Positions 48,593 through 58,068 of a stretch of DNA of 64,000 bases are shown in pieces. Location: positions 95,139 to 159,138 of the forward strand of contig JAHCAU010000011.1 in NCBI GenBank assembly GCA_019634715.1, written 5' to 3'. The stretch comes from Lysobacter sp. (GTDB lineage: Bacteria > Pseudomonadota > Gammaproteobacteria > Xanthomonadales > Xanthomonadaceae). The notes beneath the pieces were generated by a model. That model searched no databases and was not told where the DNA came from. It saw only the letters and a program-made list of their open reading frames with translations. How positions within the stretch are numbered: the first letter of the stretch is position 1; each line of letters opens with the position of its first letter. The position numbers and the translations under genes are program-made.

Positions 48593-51211
48593 ATGACGAC
48601 ACGACCCTGGCGCCTCGCCACGCTGGCCTTTTCCTTGACGCTGGCGCTATCGGGCGCGGTGCAGTCTGCGGACATCGCCCATCCGGACCACTACGAGTTC
48701 GATGCCACGCTCAATGCACCCTTGGCGCCGGTAGCAGGGCGTTATCCCATCACGCTTTTCTTCGACTATCCCGCTGCGGGGGGCGCCACTGCCGCCGCAT
48801 GGATCCTGGAAGCGGTCGCGCCCGATGGGCGTACCGTCCGCAGCTGGCAAGGCATCAAGTCGCTTCCTCATCAGCGTGCGGTATTGCGCATGGCGTGGGA
48901 TGGCCGCGATCAGCAGGGGCGGTCGCTGCCGGCGGGCTACTACTCGCTGCGTCTCCGAGCTGCGCCTACGGTCCAGATTGGCGACGACGTGCGCAGGCCG
49001 ATGGCACGTCGCGTCGCAGAGGCGTTTTCCGCATTCACCGAAGAGGTGCATGAGCAGAGTGTCGACGTGATGGTGGGGCGCGTGGCGCCCGCCCGGGTCA
49101 CCAAGATGGCTCCGCTACCCGTCGGGGTGCGCCAGGACGCCCTTGCGCGACAAGCTCCGCCGGGTTCGCCTGCGGCGAAACGCCCCATCCCGTGGAGGGC
49201 GGCGCCCGCACCTGCAGGACTGCCGTACACGATCTACTACGGCAACATGCATAGCCAGACCAATCACAGCGATGGTGGTACGGCACTCGCAAGCTGCAAT
49301 GGCTCCGAGTCGCCCCAGGCAGGCGAGTTCGGACCGACAGACGCCTTCGAGATGATGCGAGTCCAGGCAGGCGGCGACTTCCTGCTCGCATCCGAACACA
49401 ACCACATGTACGACGGATCGACAGGCACGAACTCATCCGCCACCCCGGCAGCGGCCAATGGCCTGTTCAATAGCGGACTCACCGCAGCCAGCAGTTACAA
49501 CGCCGCGAATCCGACCTTTCTGGCGCTGTATGGCATGGAGTGGGGCGTCATCAGCAATGGCGGTCACCTGAACATCATCAATCCCGACGCATTGGCCAGC
49601 TGGGAGAGAAACAGCAGTGGCCAGCTCATCGGAACCGTCGAGGTGCCGAAGAGCGACTATGCGGCGCTCTATGCAGCGATGCGTCAGCGCGGCTGGATCG
49701 GGCAGTTCAACCATCCGTCGACCTCCCAGTTCGCCATCGGCGGAACGGGGATGGCCTACAACGCCGATGGCGTGGAAGTCATGGTGTTGACGGAGATCCT
49801 CAACACGTCTGCTTTCTCGGTCAATACCACCCAGACCGAAACCAGCCGAAGCAGCTATCCCGGGGCCTGGAATCGGTTGCTGGAACGCGGTTACAAGGTC
49901 GCGCCCGCAAGCAACCAGGACAACCACTGTGCGAACTGGGGCCTGAGCTTCACGAACCGCACGGGTGTCCTGCTGCCTACCGGCACCGCCCTCAATCAGG
50001 CAAACTTCGTTGCGGCTTTGCGCGCGCGCCGCACCTTTGCGACCGAAGACAAGACCGGGCAGCTTGTGCTCACCGCGAACGGCCGCGTGATGGGCGAAAC
50101 GTTCACCAACAGCGGCGTGCTGACGCTCTCGGCCAACTTCGCCAGCACCAGCGGCCAGACGCCGCAGCGCGTGCAATTCTTCGAGGGCGTCCCGGGCCGC
50201 AACGGCACAGTGACTCAGCTTGCCGAGGGAAGCGGCACCCATACGTTCACCCCGTCAGCCGGGGTGCATTTCTACTACGCGCTCGTTACGCAGACCAATG
50301 GCCTGCGTCTGTGGTCTGCGCCCATCTGGGTGGACCAGATGTCGGGAGGGCCGGACACGTCGCCCCCGACGGTCACCGCGAGTGTCACAGGGACGAGCGG
50401 CACACTGATCCTTTCCGCCAACGCCACCGACGACGTGGGCGTCACCAATGTCGAGTTCTACATCGATGATGTGCTGCGAGGCAGCGACAACACGGCCCCC
50501 TACTCGATCGCATTCGACTCGGTCGGTCTGGGCAACGGCCCCCATACGCTGTCTGCACGGGCTTTCGACGCCGCCGGAAACAATGCGACGTCGGCCGAGG
50601 TGGACTTCAGCATCAACAACATCGCCCCGGTCGCCAACTTCAGCGCGACCGTTACCGACCTGACGGCAAGCTTCACCGACTCGTCGTTCGACGCGGACAG
50701 CACCATCGTCTCCCGGAACTGGAACTTCGGGGATGGCACGAATTCCTCCTCGATCAATCCGAGCCACACCTACGCTGTCGCGGGCACCTACACCGTTACC
50801 CTCACCGTAACGGACAGCACGGGACTGACCGGCACCAAGACCCAAGCGGTGAATGTCGGCAGCAGCGCGGTACAGACCTATACCAACACGACGGATGTCG
50901 CGATTCTGGACAATGCTACCGTCACAAGCTCGATCATCGTGTCTGGCCGCGCCGGCAATGCTCCACGTGCAACACCAGTCGAGGTCAACATCCTTCACAC
51001 CTACATCGGCGACCTGAAGGTCGACCTGGTTGCCCCGGATGGCAGCGTCTACGTGCTGCACAACCGCAGCGGTGGAAGCATGGACAACATCTTCAAGACC
51101 TATACCGTCAATCTTTCCACCGAGGCGATCAACGGCACCTGGAAGCTGCGAGTGAACGACAATGCGGGCGGCGATGTCGGCAGTATCGATAGTTGGAGCA
51201 TTACGTTCTGA
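48593..51211 (+). CDS. Secreted PHP-type hydrolase with Ig-like, PKD and P domains
   Basis: 872 residues from ATG at 48593. Signal peptide LATLAFSLTLALSGAVQSA. Metal-binding PHP-like segment from residue ~215: YGNMHSQTNHSDGGTALAS, SEHNHMYDGSTG, and QFNHPSTSQFA, as in CehA/McbA-type metallo-hydrolases. Then a Big/Ig-like domain (VTNVEFYIDDVLRGSDNTAP), a PKD domain (NWNFGDGTNSSSINPSHTYA), and a P/proprotein-convertase-like domain with IGDLKVDLVAPDGSVYVLHN. Likely exported by a type II-like route; substrate unknown. Host-type gene rather than phage. Confidence 0.75.
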   Translation: MTTRPWRLATLAFSLTLALSGAVQSADIAHPDHYEFDATLNAPLAPVAGRYPITLFFDYPAAGGATAAAWILEAVAPDGRTVRSWQGIKSLPHQRAVLRMAWDGRDQQGRSLPAGYYSLRLRAAPTVQIGDDVRRPMARRVAEAFSAFTEEVHEQSVDVMVGRVAPARVTKMAPLPVGVRQDALARQAPPGSPAAKRPIPWRAAPAPAGLPYTIYYGNMHSQTNHSDGGTALASCNGSESPQAGEFGPTDAFEMMRVQAGGDFLLASEHNHMYDGSTGTNSSATPAAANGLFNSGLTAASSYNAANPTFLALYGMEWGVISNGGHLNIINPDALASWERNSSGQLIGTVEVPKSDYAALYAAMRQRGWIGQFNHPSTSQFAIGGTGMAYNADGVEVMVLTEILNTSAFSVNTTQTETSRSSYPGAWNRLLERGYKVAPASNQDNHCANWGLSFTNRTGVLLPTGTALNQANFVAALRARRTFATEDKTGQLVLTANGRVMGETFTNSGVLTLSANFASTSGQTPQRVQFFEGVPGRNGTVTQLAEGSGTHTFTPSAGVHFYYALVTQTNGLRLWSAPIWVDQMSGGPDTSPPTVTASVTGTSGTLILSANATDDVGVTNVEFYIDDVLRGSDNTAPYSIAFDSVGLGNGPHTLSARAFDAAGNNATSAEVDFSINNIAPVANFSATVTDLTASFTDSSFDADSTIVSRNWNFGDGTNSSSINPSHTYAVAGTYTVTLTVTDSTGLTGTKTQAVNVGSSAVQTYTNTTDVAILDNATVTSSIIVSGRAGNAPRATPVEVNILHTYIGDLKVDLVAPDGSVYVLHNRSGGSMDNIFKTYTVNLSTEAINGTWKLRVNDNAGGDVGSIDSWSITF

Positions 51212-51260
51212 TCAGTTTCGCCATTGTCCGGAAGACCGACGCATGATGTTCACGCATTGC

Positions 51261-51282
51261 GCCCGCTGCCGCTGCAGCGGGC
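51261..51282 (+). terminator. Hairpin after the secreted hydrolase
   Basis: GCCCGCTG, six-base loop, CAGCGGGC, 50 bases after the stop. No T run. Also lies 54 bases after the end of the converging gene at 51336. Confidence 0.45.
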
Positions 51283-51335
51283 GACATTCCAGGTAGCTGC
51301 ACGCTCGCGCGCTGACGCGCGCCACGCTCACGACC

Positions 51336-52271
51336 TCAATTGCCATCGGACCTCGACTCGACACACTCCTCGGCCCACCAGTATTCTCCCTGGCGATTCG
51401 ATCGGACCAGGAGGCGGTACGCACGATTTGCCTCCGGATACTTCGGCCTCGGAAATGCCTGCACTGGCTTGTCCAGGTCGAGCTTTGCCTGCGCCATGAG
51501 CATCTCACGATGCATCGGCTGGCCCCGTAGCTCCCAAAGCACCCGCAAGAGCGCGGACTGCGCAGGGGTGAGCGGAATGGGAACCGACTCCCCTGGCAGC
51601 AGCACGTCCCGGTAGCCCGGCCCGAATGGGCCAATACGGATCTCGGCCACCGTCGGAGATGCTCCCAGCGCGCCTGCCCAGACTGCTTCGTCAGCGATGA
51701 GGCCTGTCCCGCGCACCCGGAACGCTGCGCCCAGCGGGACGAGGCGCACATCCGCACCGGGCAGGAACACCCTGTCCGTCGGCGACGTCGTCACCATGAC
51801 AGCACGGGTTCGACCGATGTGGGTCGGCCACATGGCCAGCAGCATGCGCTGAACCATGATGTCCGTGAGCTTCTGACCATAGAGAACGCGGTGACGGCCA
51901 CCGCCGCGGCCGACATCACCGAGGCGCCATACCCGCTCTGGGACCAGCATCCATGCCTGGTCTGTTGTCAGGTGGAGAGCCTGCGCAATGCGGCGACGCA
52001 ACCAGTCGCCGTCCGGCGTCAAGCGCAGGACGTCCTTGGGTGACAGTGCAACAGGTCCGCAGTCGACGCAGAATCCCGACCCGACGGTCATGATCCGGAC
52101 ACTGTGCGCCTCGCAGCGTGGACAGATGACGACGCGAGATTGGGTTTCCACCAGCGCGCCGAGCCTGTGCAGTTGCTCGAGCCGCTGACGTTCGTCGGCG
52201 TCGACCAGTGCCGGCGCAATGGCGGTACGCCCCTGCTCGATGCAGGCGCTCAACAAGTCGAGGAGATCCAT
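51336..52271 (-). CDS. Zinc-ribbon protein of unknown function
   Basis: 311 residues, ATG at 52271. Residues ~48-72 carry CPRCEAHSVRIMTVGSGFCVDC, split as two CxxC pairs, a zinc ribbon. The C-terminal PIPLTPAQSALLRVLWELRG and the following helix look like a winged-helix DNA-binding fold. The middle contains RTRAVMVTTSPTDRVFLPGA. No family recognised. Six bases downstream of the gene ending at 52278, so one operon. Confidence 0.65.
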   Translation of the reverse strand: MDLLDLLSACIEQGRTAIAPALVDADERQRLEQLHRLGALVETQSRVVICPRCEAHSVRIMTVGSGFCVDCGPVALSPKDVLRLTPDGDWLRRRIAQALHLTTDQAWMLVPERVWRLGDVGRGGGRHRVLYGQKLTDIMVQRMLLAMWPTHIGRTRAVMVTTSPTDRVFLPGADVRLVPLGAAFRVRGTGLIADEAVWAGALGASPTVAEIRIGPFGPGYRDVLLPGESVPIPLTPAQSALLRVLWELRGQPMHREMLMAQAKLDLDKPVQAFPRPKYPEANRAYRLLVRSNRQGEYWWAEECVESRSDGN

Positions 52272-52277
52272 GACGCA

Positions 52278-53150
52278 TCAGATCGTCGTCGACAACGATG
52301 ACGCTGCTCGTGAGCTGCGGCAGCTGGTCAGGCGCCAGTGCGCCAACCATGCTTCCATCTGCGCTCGGGTGTCGGGGTCGAGGTCCGCCAGGTTGCTGCC
52401 GCCGCGTCGCTTGAGCGCCAGCGTGACGGAGCGCCCGGCCTTCTGCCCATGCTCCGGGAGGAGATCGACCCCAAGTTTGGCAGCGACGACCCTGAAGCGG
52501 TTCTGCCGCATCGGGTTGTCTGTCGGCATCCAGGTGTTCAGGAGGTCCAGTACGCTGACAGTGGGATCGCAGACAGGTGCCTTGACCGCAATCTCGCCTC
52601 CGGTGACCTCATCCAGGAGCGTGGCCTCGTACAGGCGCACTCGATCGACGACGATAGCGTCTGGCAACGGAAGCGGTTGACGAAGCGAGTCGAGCGGGAT
52701 CAGTTCGGCATGCGTCTGATGAACGCCACGCGTGCGAACGGCCTCATCGAACAGGTCACGATGGCGGAGGTACATCCAGAGGGCACACTGGGCAGCAGCG
52801 CTTGGCAGGTGCAGCGGATTCACCCGGCCGGGGTGGCGAGCACACACCGCGCGCAGAGCTTCGAGGCCAGCATCATCCGCCAGCAGCGCTATCTCACGCA
52901 GATTTTTCTCGACGCACTGCCGCACCGAAAAAGGCGCATGTTCGATCGCAGCCGACAAGCTGCAGTGGTCGACAGGCCCATCCTTGCCACAGGCCTTATC
53001 ATGGAACGACATGCCGCACATCGACAGGAAGTCGATGAGCACGTCGTCCGGCAGAATCTCCAACAACACATCCAATTGCACAACCGAGCTGGACACGATT
53101 CGTCTCCAGCGCAAACCCCGTCCTACGTCGACGATCCCCTTCGTCGACAA
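52278..53150 (-). CDS. Protein of unknown function, operon partner
   Basis: 290 residues from ATG at 53150; a GTG before VQLDVLLEILPDDVLIDFLS is an alternative. Cys-rich N-terminal part (FLSMCGMSFHDKACGKDGPV), a helical middle, then LLNTWMPTDNPMRQNRFRVV and VDLLPEHGQKAGRSVTLALK near the end. Nothing recognised. The promoter at 53196-53223 serves it. With the zinc-ribbon gene it forms a two-gene unit opposite an XRE regulator, as seen in uncharacterised defence or mobile-element modules. Confidence 0.6.
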   Translation of the reverse strand: MSTKGIVDVGRGLRWRRIVSSSVVQLDVLLEILPDDVLIDFLSMCGMSFHDKACGKDGPVDHCSLSAAIEHAPFSVRQCVEKNLREIALLADDAGLEALRAVCARHPGRVNPLHLPSAAAQCALWMYLRHRDLFDEAVRTRGVHQTHAELIPLDSLRQPLPLPDAIVVDRVRLYEATLLDEVTGGEIAVKAPVCDPTVSVLDLLNTWMPTDNPMRQNRFRVVAAKLGVDLLPEHGQKAGRSVTLALKRRGGSNLADLDPDTRAQMEAWLAHWRLTSCRSSRAASSLSTTI

Positions 53151-53175
53151 AGCGCAGATCCACGCTTGTTCGCTA

Positions 53176-53205
53176 TTGACATACTTCTCGTTCGGATTCT
53201 AGAAC
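53176..53205 (+). promoter_or_regulatory. Promoter of the XRE gene
   Basis: TTGACA at 53176, 18-base spacer, TAGAAC at 53200. Faces the gene starting at 53304. Its -10 overlaps that of the opposing promoter. Confidence 0.55.
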
Positions 53206-53223
53206 CGCTGTCACGATTGTCAA
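53196..53223 (-). promoter_or_regulatory. Promoter of the two-gene operon
   Basis: On the minus strand TTGACA (53223-53218), 16-base spacer, TAGAAT (53201-53196), a near-consensus pair. Transcription would start about 40 bases before the ATG at 53150. The two promoters share TCTAGA, so their use is likely exclusive. Confidence 0.65.
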
Positions 53224-53303
53224 TCCACATACGCCATAGAATGGATGCCGTGCTGCGGCTTCCATTCATGCGCTGAGCCGGGCCTCCATCCAGGAGACGA
53301 TCT

Positions 53304-53645
53304 GTGGTTACGGGGTTCAATCGCCGACTGCGCGCATTGCGCAAGAGCGCCAAGCTGACGCTCGAGGGACTCGGAGACGCCGCAGGCATCAGCAAGAGCT
53401 ACGTGTGGGAACTGGAGAACCGCGAAGTCCCGCACCTATCGGTGAAGGTCCTGGTCGATCTCGCCAAGGCACTAGACGTCAGCATTCTGGACCTGCTGGG
53501 CGAGCCCCCGCCAGTGAAGGCATCGCCCGAAGATCTGCGCTTCTTTCGCAAGTACGTCAACATGGACCGAGCCGACAAGGAACGGTTTCAGACGATGGTC
53601 GACCTGTTTGACAGGCTGCCCACCGCCCGGATAAGAGGCAAATAG
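53304..53645 (+). CDS. XRE-family transcriptional regulator
   Basis: 113 residues, GTG at 53304 with AGGAG upstream. HTH: LRALRKSAKLTLEGLGDAAG and ISKSYVWELENREVPHLSVK, then a short helical C-terminus (MDRADKERFQTMVDLFDRLP). Repressor-type protein, probably acting on the overlapping promoters 100 bases upstream, which also serve the divergent operon. The IS element begins 48 bases after its stop. Confidence 0.8.
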   Translation: MVTGFNRRLRALRKSAKLTLEGLGDAAGISKSYVWELENREVPHLSVKVLVDLAKALDVSILDLLGEPPPVKASPEDLRFFRKYVNMDRADKERFQTMVDLFDRLPTARIRGK

Positions 53646-53689
53646 ACGGACGGTTTCCTCAAGCCGCAATTTCTTGCCTTTGTGCTTCC

Positions 53690-54878
53690 TATGAGGGTGT
53701 TGCCGAATTATTTCTTACTCAATCCCCGTAGTAGCCGCCTGGCTTCGGAGAGCCAGACCCAGCTTTCGGAGACCGCGACTAAACGGTCGTGATGCATCAC
53801 TAGACGCCGTGCACGCTCAAGCCAAGCATGGCTCCGTTCTACGATCCAGCGCTTTGGCTGCGTTGCATACGTCCTGGTCGGCATGTCGAACAAAGGCAAC
53901 TGCTCTGCATGCCAACGACCAATATTCCGATTTGCTGGGTGGCGCACCACGTGTACGGCGATTTCGTGACTGGCTTCAAGTCGTTCTGCACACGTTCCGG
54001 CATAAGCACTGTCTACGAACACCCGGCGGATCGTCGGATACTTTGCGCAAGCCTGCGCCATCGCAGGATAAGCACCGTCACGGTCTTGCACGCTCGCGGC
54101 CGTCACGACGACCGCCAGTACCAAGCCCAGCGTATCGACTACCAGATTGCGCTTGCGTCCTTTGACCCGTTTCCCGGCATCGAAGCTCTTCTCGCCGCCT
54201 TGCGGCGAAGTTCGTGTGGACTGCGAATCCAGAATCGCAGTGGACGGAAAATCATTCCGTTCCGCACGTTCCCGCCAGCGCTGGCGGAGTCGATCGTGCA
54301 TCCTCTCGAAGCGACCTTGCCGGCTCCATCGACGGAACAGCTTGTAGACCGCATTCCAAGGTGGGAATGTCTTGGGCATCAGTCGCCAGGAGCAGCCTGT
54401 ACGTACGACGTAGAAGCAAGCGTCCACGATCGTTCGACGCGAATGGACTGCGGGTCTGCCGCGCTCGCCGGCATCATCAAAGATATCCGCAACCATCTCC
54501 CATTCCGTCTGGGTCAACGATGTGGCGTATCGAATGGGATCACCATCGTCCCGATGCCGCTCGCTATAGCCGTAGCGCGGCAGATCGCTCTGCATCGGCG
54601 CTGCATATCCGGACCCAGCCAAGGGTTTGATCCGGGCAATCCCCTCCGCTTTGATCGCTTTGGTCAACGTCGGCTTGGACACCAAGGTGCCGGTGCATGC
54701 ATGGAGCAATTTCACCAGTTCGCCGACCGTAGACAACGGATGTTCGGCAATCAACTCCCGCAGAGCCTGTCGTTCCGGCGGCTGCATCTTCGGACGAGGG
54801 CCCTTGCGCTTTCGAGCTTCCATACTCGATATCCAATCTGGGAAGCCTGAATTATATGATTTTGGCAACACCCTCTAT
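53690..54878. mobile_element. IS5-family insertion sequence
   Basis: Terminal inverted repeats GAGGGTGTTGCC at 53693-53704 and its complement at 54864-54875, with possible TAT target duplication on each side (53690-53692, 54876-54878). One transposase gene fills it, so the element looks intact. It sits between the XRE gene and the defence-like block. Confidence 0.8.
53708..54823 (-). CDS. IS5-family transposase with N-terminal HTH
   Basis: 371 residues from ATG at 54823 (a GTG at 54871 lies in the inverted repeat). N-terminal ~75 residues (ELIAEHPLSTVGELVKLLHA, VSKPTLTKAIKAEGIARIKP) look like an IS630-type helix-turn-helix. The rest is the IS5/DUF4096 and DDE core: YATSLTQTEWEMVADIFDDA, TAILDSQSTRTSPQGGEKSF (first Asp), VFVDSAYAGTC (second Asp), WIVERSHAWLERARRL (Glu). 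IS5 transposases of the usual length lack the extra domain. Confidence 0.8.
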   Translation of the reverse strand: MEARKRKGPRPKMQPPERQALRELIAEHPLSTVGELVKLLHACTGTLVSKPTLTKAIKAEGIARIKPLAGSGYAAPMQSDLPRYGYSERHRDDGDPIRYATSLTQTEWEMVADIFDDAGERGRPAVHSRRTIVDACFYVVRTGCSWRLMPKTFPPWNAVYKLFRRWSRQGRFERMHDRLRQRWRERAERNDFPSTAILDSQSTRTSPQGGEKSFDAGKRVKGRKRNLVVDTLGLVLAVVVTAASVQDRDGAYPAMAQACAKYPTIRRVFVDSAYAGTCAERLEASHEIAVHVVRHPANRNIGRWHAEQLPLFDMPTRTYATQPKRWIVERSHAWLERARRLVMHHDRLVAVSESWVWLSEARRLLRGLSKK

Positions 54879-55065
54879 GAGCGCACAAAGGATGCAAACC
54901 AACACATTCACCGCCATAAAGTCCCCTGCTGGCTCACGCAGGGCGCGTAGGTCGCTATTGAGTTCGACGATCTAAGTCGTGCCAACATCTGCTCCTAGGG
55001 TTGGACGACTATTACAGACTTTATGCGGCCAGGATGGTTCCCGGCCGCCGAAGTTCGCTGGAAGA

Positions 55066-55761
55066 TCAAATACGCCGCCGCAGTTCCTTCAGGCGACCGA
55101 GATACGCCTCGGCATTCTCCCTGGTGCGCCATGGCAGGCACCCGTCATTGAACAAAAAAGGCTGCTCGGCTGTCCGATGTGAAAACGCTCGCCAATCATC
55201 GCCACGCAGTCGCAGGCCGAGATTCGGATACGCCGCATAGTCGACACGCTCACTCGATGTCGAACCTACCGGTTTGTAGTAACGATTGACGAGGATATGT
55301 GTGTCGCCTTCAACCCGGTTGGCACCGTACGGCAACCAGAGGCGCATTTCCCAGTATGCGATCGACTTGGGGCTCAACCGAAAGCGCGGTTGCGCGAGAA
55401 TCCCCTCGACATAGGCGATCGCGAAGTCGACTGCATTGGCGGAGCTAGCGAACCTCTTATCCAATGCTTGCACACTGTCACGCGCTATCTCAGATCGTGC
55501 ACGGTGCTCGAATCTGGAGGCTGGTTCGGGCACCACACGCATCGACTGGGCGATCTCTTCCGGCGTACGCCGGAAGAACCAAAACGGTAGCTCGTCGAGG
55601 GGAGTGGTACCGTTCTTCTGCAGCAAGGACCAGTTTCGGTATCCCTGCTCCACGGCAACCTGATCGAGCGCCTCGGCAAGAGTTACACCATTCGCGCGCG
55701 CACGCTTCTTTGCGTCGCGACGCATGACTTCCACCTCGTGGGCGGTAAATATCTTCAACAT
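55066..55761 (-). CDS. Unknown protein with GYRNWS N-terminal motif
   Basis: 231 residues, ATG at 55761. N-terminus VMRRDAKKRARANGVTLAEA then VAVEQGYRNWSLLQKN is a helical motif met in many mobile-element proteins, also in the DUF5623-like protein at 46979. The middle has RFRLSPKSIAYWEMRLWLPY and the C-terminus a long polar part. Function unknown. Region AT-richer than the prophage. Confidence 0.6.
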   Translation of the reverse strand: MLKIFTAHEVEVMRRDAKKRARANGVTLAEALDQVAVEQGYRNWSLLQKNGTTPLDELPFWFFRRTPEEIAQSMRVVPEPASRFEHRARSEIARDSVQALDKRFASSANAVDFAIAYVEGILAQPRFRLSPKSIAYWEMRLWLPYGANRVEGDTHILVNRYYKPVGSTSSERVDYAAYPNLGLRLRGDDWRAFSHRTAEQPFLFNDGCLPWRTRENAEAYLGRLKELRRRI

Positions 55762-56308
55762 GTTGTTAGTTTCCAAATGCAATGCCGCAATTGGCTGTGC
55801 GTCCACACACGACCCACGCGGCAAGGTTTCGGAAACCGCGAGTAATGCCACGATGTCGATACGACTTCGCCAGTGTGGACGGGCAGGCCGACGTGACGGC
55901 CCAATACGAGGCTATGCCTGAATCAGGCTCGCGTCAAGCCCTAGCGTCGCAATCCCTCGGACAGGTTATTTCGCAACATCTGATGCCATTTTTTGAGGGC
56001 TTCTCCATCTCGCCTGCAACGAAATATGGCAAACGACAGGTTCCGGCCGAAAAAATTATTTAAGGGCGTTTCCGACAGGGCAACGCATCGTCAAGCAGGG
56101 GTGATGGCAGACGCACATGATGAGCAGGGCCATAAGCAGCCTGATACCAGTATCAAATTGGCCCTCTCGTCGTCTCATGCTTGACAACGACTCGCGCACG
56201 CGGAAACTGGCTGCGCTAGCGTGCGCGGCTGTCGCACGAAGAGCAAAACTATCGGCCCCCGTGCCTGCTCGTCCAGACGGGGGCATTTTTCACTACGAGG
56301 CTGCCGGC
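55762..56308. other. Long non-coding gap
   Basis: 547 bases, AT-rich in places (for example around 56048). An open frame in phase with the next gene runs through its right half, but none of its starts has a ribosome-binding site. I see no RNA or repeat. Confidence 0.35.
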
Positions 56309-57793
56309 ATGATGCTCGTGCTGCAACTTCCGATTGCTGACCTCCGGTCATTCCAGACTGAGACAGCAAACGTCGTGGGACCGGGGTGGCAATTCCCGCC
56401 CGATCCGCAACGACGCGGCTTCCTGCGTGGCATTGGGGGAGTACGCCTACGGCGCAGCGAGGCAGAGGGACGCGTCGACCAATGGGCGAACGCCGCGTGG
56501 TTCGTCGAAGCGCGTTCGGTCTTTAAGGCCACATTTGCCGCAGGCCAACCGAGCACGCACTTCCCGCGCACGGCGGCCGCGTCCGGTAAGTCGTTCAGCA
56601 TCGAACGTGTCTTCCGCCGCATCTACAGCGATGGTGGGGCGCTCTGGCATGTGCAACTGGGTGTGCAACTCAGCCTGACATTCCCACAGACGCAGGCCGT
56701 GTTCCGCGCGCTCGTGGAGGATGCCCTGGATCTGCAGGTGCAGTTGCCTGCGTTGCCCACTGATGCCCTCGTCCATCCACCGTCGCCGTTATTGAAGCAA
56801 CGCAAGGCCATCATCCAGCGCATCGCACGAGCAAGCACATCGCGGCGCCAACCACATGCCAGCCCCGGCACCCTCCTATCGGGCAGGCCCTTGCTATACA
56901 TGGAAACGCGCGGGCGTTACAAATTCGCCGATACCGATCCGTCGGAATATATGGACATCACCCAGCCACTCGGAGGAATGGGAACGATCAAAGGAGCACC
57001 GCTCCAGCTGCACGTGGACCTGTTGCGCCGACACAAGCCCGACGAATGTCTGCTGCTCTGGCTCGAATCTGGCGCTGCACTCGGACGTGGCGCCCGCAAT
57101 CACCTGCGCACGAACTTGCTGTGCCTACATGCCGAGCTGGAAGTGCTCAAGCAGGTCCTGCGCAAGGCCGATTCTCTGGGAGCGGTCAACACCGCCTTCG
57201 AACGTTATCTGGTGCATGCGCACAAGGTGATGAACCGCGACAGGTGGCTCGGCAACGATCAGCAAGTCTTTCGGGACGCGTTGGTTGCCTACGACGCGCT
57301 CACTGGCGATGAAGCGGCGGCTGTACGTGAGCTGCTTAATGATCGGAGGCAGAGTCTGGCGCGCGCGGAAAAGATAATCCGTTCCATCGGAAGAAGCAAC
57401 ACCACAGTTCATCTCAATATCGAGAAGGCGGGAGTCGTGAATACAGAACTGAATATCGGCGGAAACGTATACGGCAACGTCAACTATAACGCCACAATTA
57501 ATGGCGCACAGAATGTCGTAAACAATATCTCATCCCCGGATTTGAAAGCTGCACTGGAGCAACTGTTGGCAGCGAGCGGCAAGCTAGCGGACGCATTGCC
57601 AGTCGCCGAGCGAGGTAAGGTTGCGGCCTTGACCAAAGAAGTCATCGACGAAGCCACCGCACCCGCGCCCGACAATGCGAAGTTGCAGATAAGCAAAAAC
57701 GGACTTGTCGAGGCAGCGAAGGCCGTCGCTGGTATGGCGCCTTCGATCGCGACTGCTGTGGGCGCAGTGCTGGCAATTCTAGGTTTCGCTTAG
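56309..57793 (+). CDS. Unknown protein with Asn/Gly-rich and hydrophobic C-terminal parts
   Basis: 494 residues from ATG at 56309, chosen for GAGG upstream; the frame is open from 56117. N-terminal domain (PGWQFPPDPQRRGFLRGIGG). Mid-protein segment RGRYKFADTDPSEYMDITQP. The C-terminal ~130 residues have GGNVYGNVNYNATINGAQNV, then a helix (LKAALEQLLAASGKLADALP) and a last hydrophobic segment SIATAVGAVLAILGF. This C-terminal pattern recurs in conflict-associated proteins as far as I recall. May be a membrane-acting effector; not assigned. Confidence 0.6.
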   Translation: MMLVLQLPIADLRSFQTETANVVGPGWQFPPDPQRRGFLRGIGGVRLRRSEAEGRVDQWANAAWFVEARSVFKATFAAGQPSTHFPRTAAASGKSFSIERVFRRIYSDGGALWHVQLGVQLSLTFPQTQAVFRALVEDALDLQVQLPALPTDALVHPPSPLLKQRKAIIQRIARASTSRRQPHASPGTLLSGRPLLYMETRGRYKFADTDPSEYMDITQPLGGMGTIKGAPLQLHVDLLRRHKPDECLLLWLESGAALGRGARNHLRTNLLCLHAELEVLKQVLRKADSLGAVNTAFERYLVHAHKVMNRDRWLGNDQQVFRDALVAYDALTGDEAAAVRELLNDRRQSLARAEKIIRSIGRSNTTVHLNIEKAGVVNTELNIGGNVYGNVNYNATINGAQNVVNNISSPDLKAALEQLLAASGKLADALPVAERGKVAALTKEVIDEATAPAPDNAKLQISKNGLVEAAKAVAGMAPSIATAVGAVLAILGFA

Positions 57794-58068
57794 GTTCCGA
57801 TACGCCAACCGATCGGTCATCTCCACAACCCATGACCAATCGATGGTCTTGCAGATGGTCCAGCTCGAATCGCGCATGTGGATTAAGACTACGGGCGCCC
57901 CAATCAGGGGCGTTGGACATTTTGTTTGTTAGATGATTGCCGCAGCGCGATGTCGAGACTGCTCCTGGCCAGAAGTGACTTGTGGAAAGTGCCAAACTAG
58001 TCCGCAGAAACGACACGGGCCTTCATGGATGAGAAGTTGATTGATACCTATACATAGCCCTCCTATGC

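Noticed and set aside
54563..54836. Separate small gene opposite or within the IS element
   Set aside because: The transposase frame is continuous; the alternative frame is a shadow.
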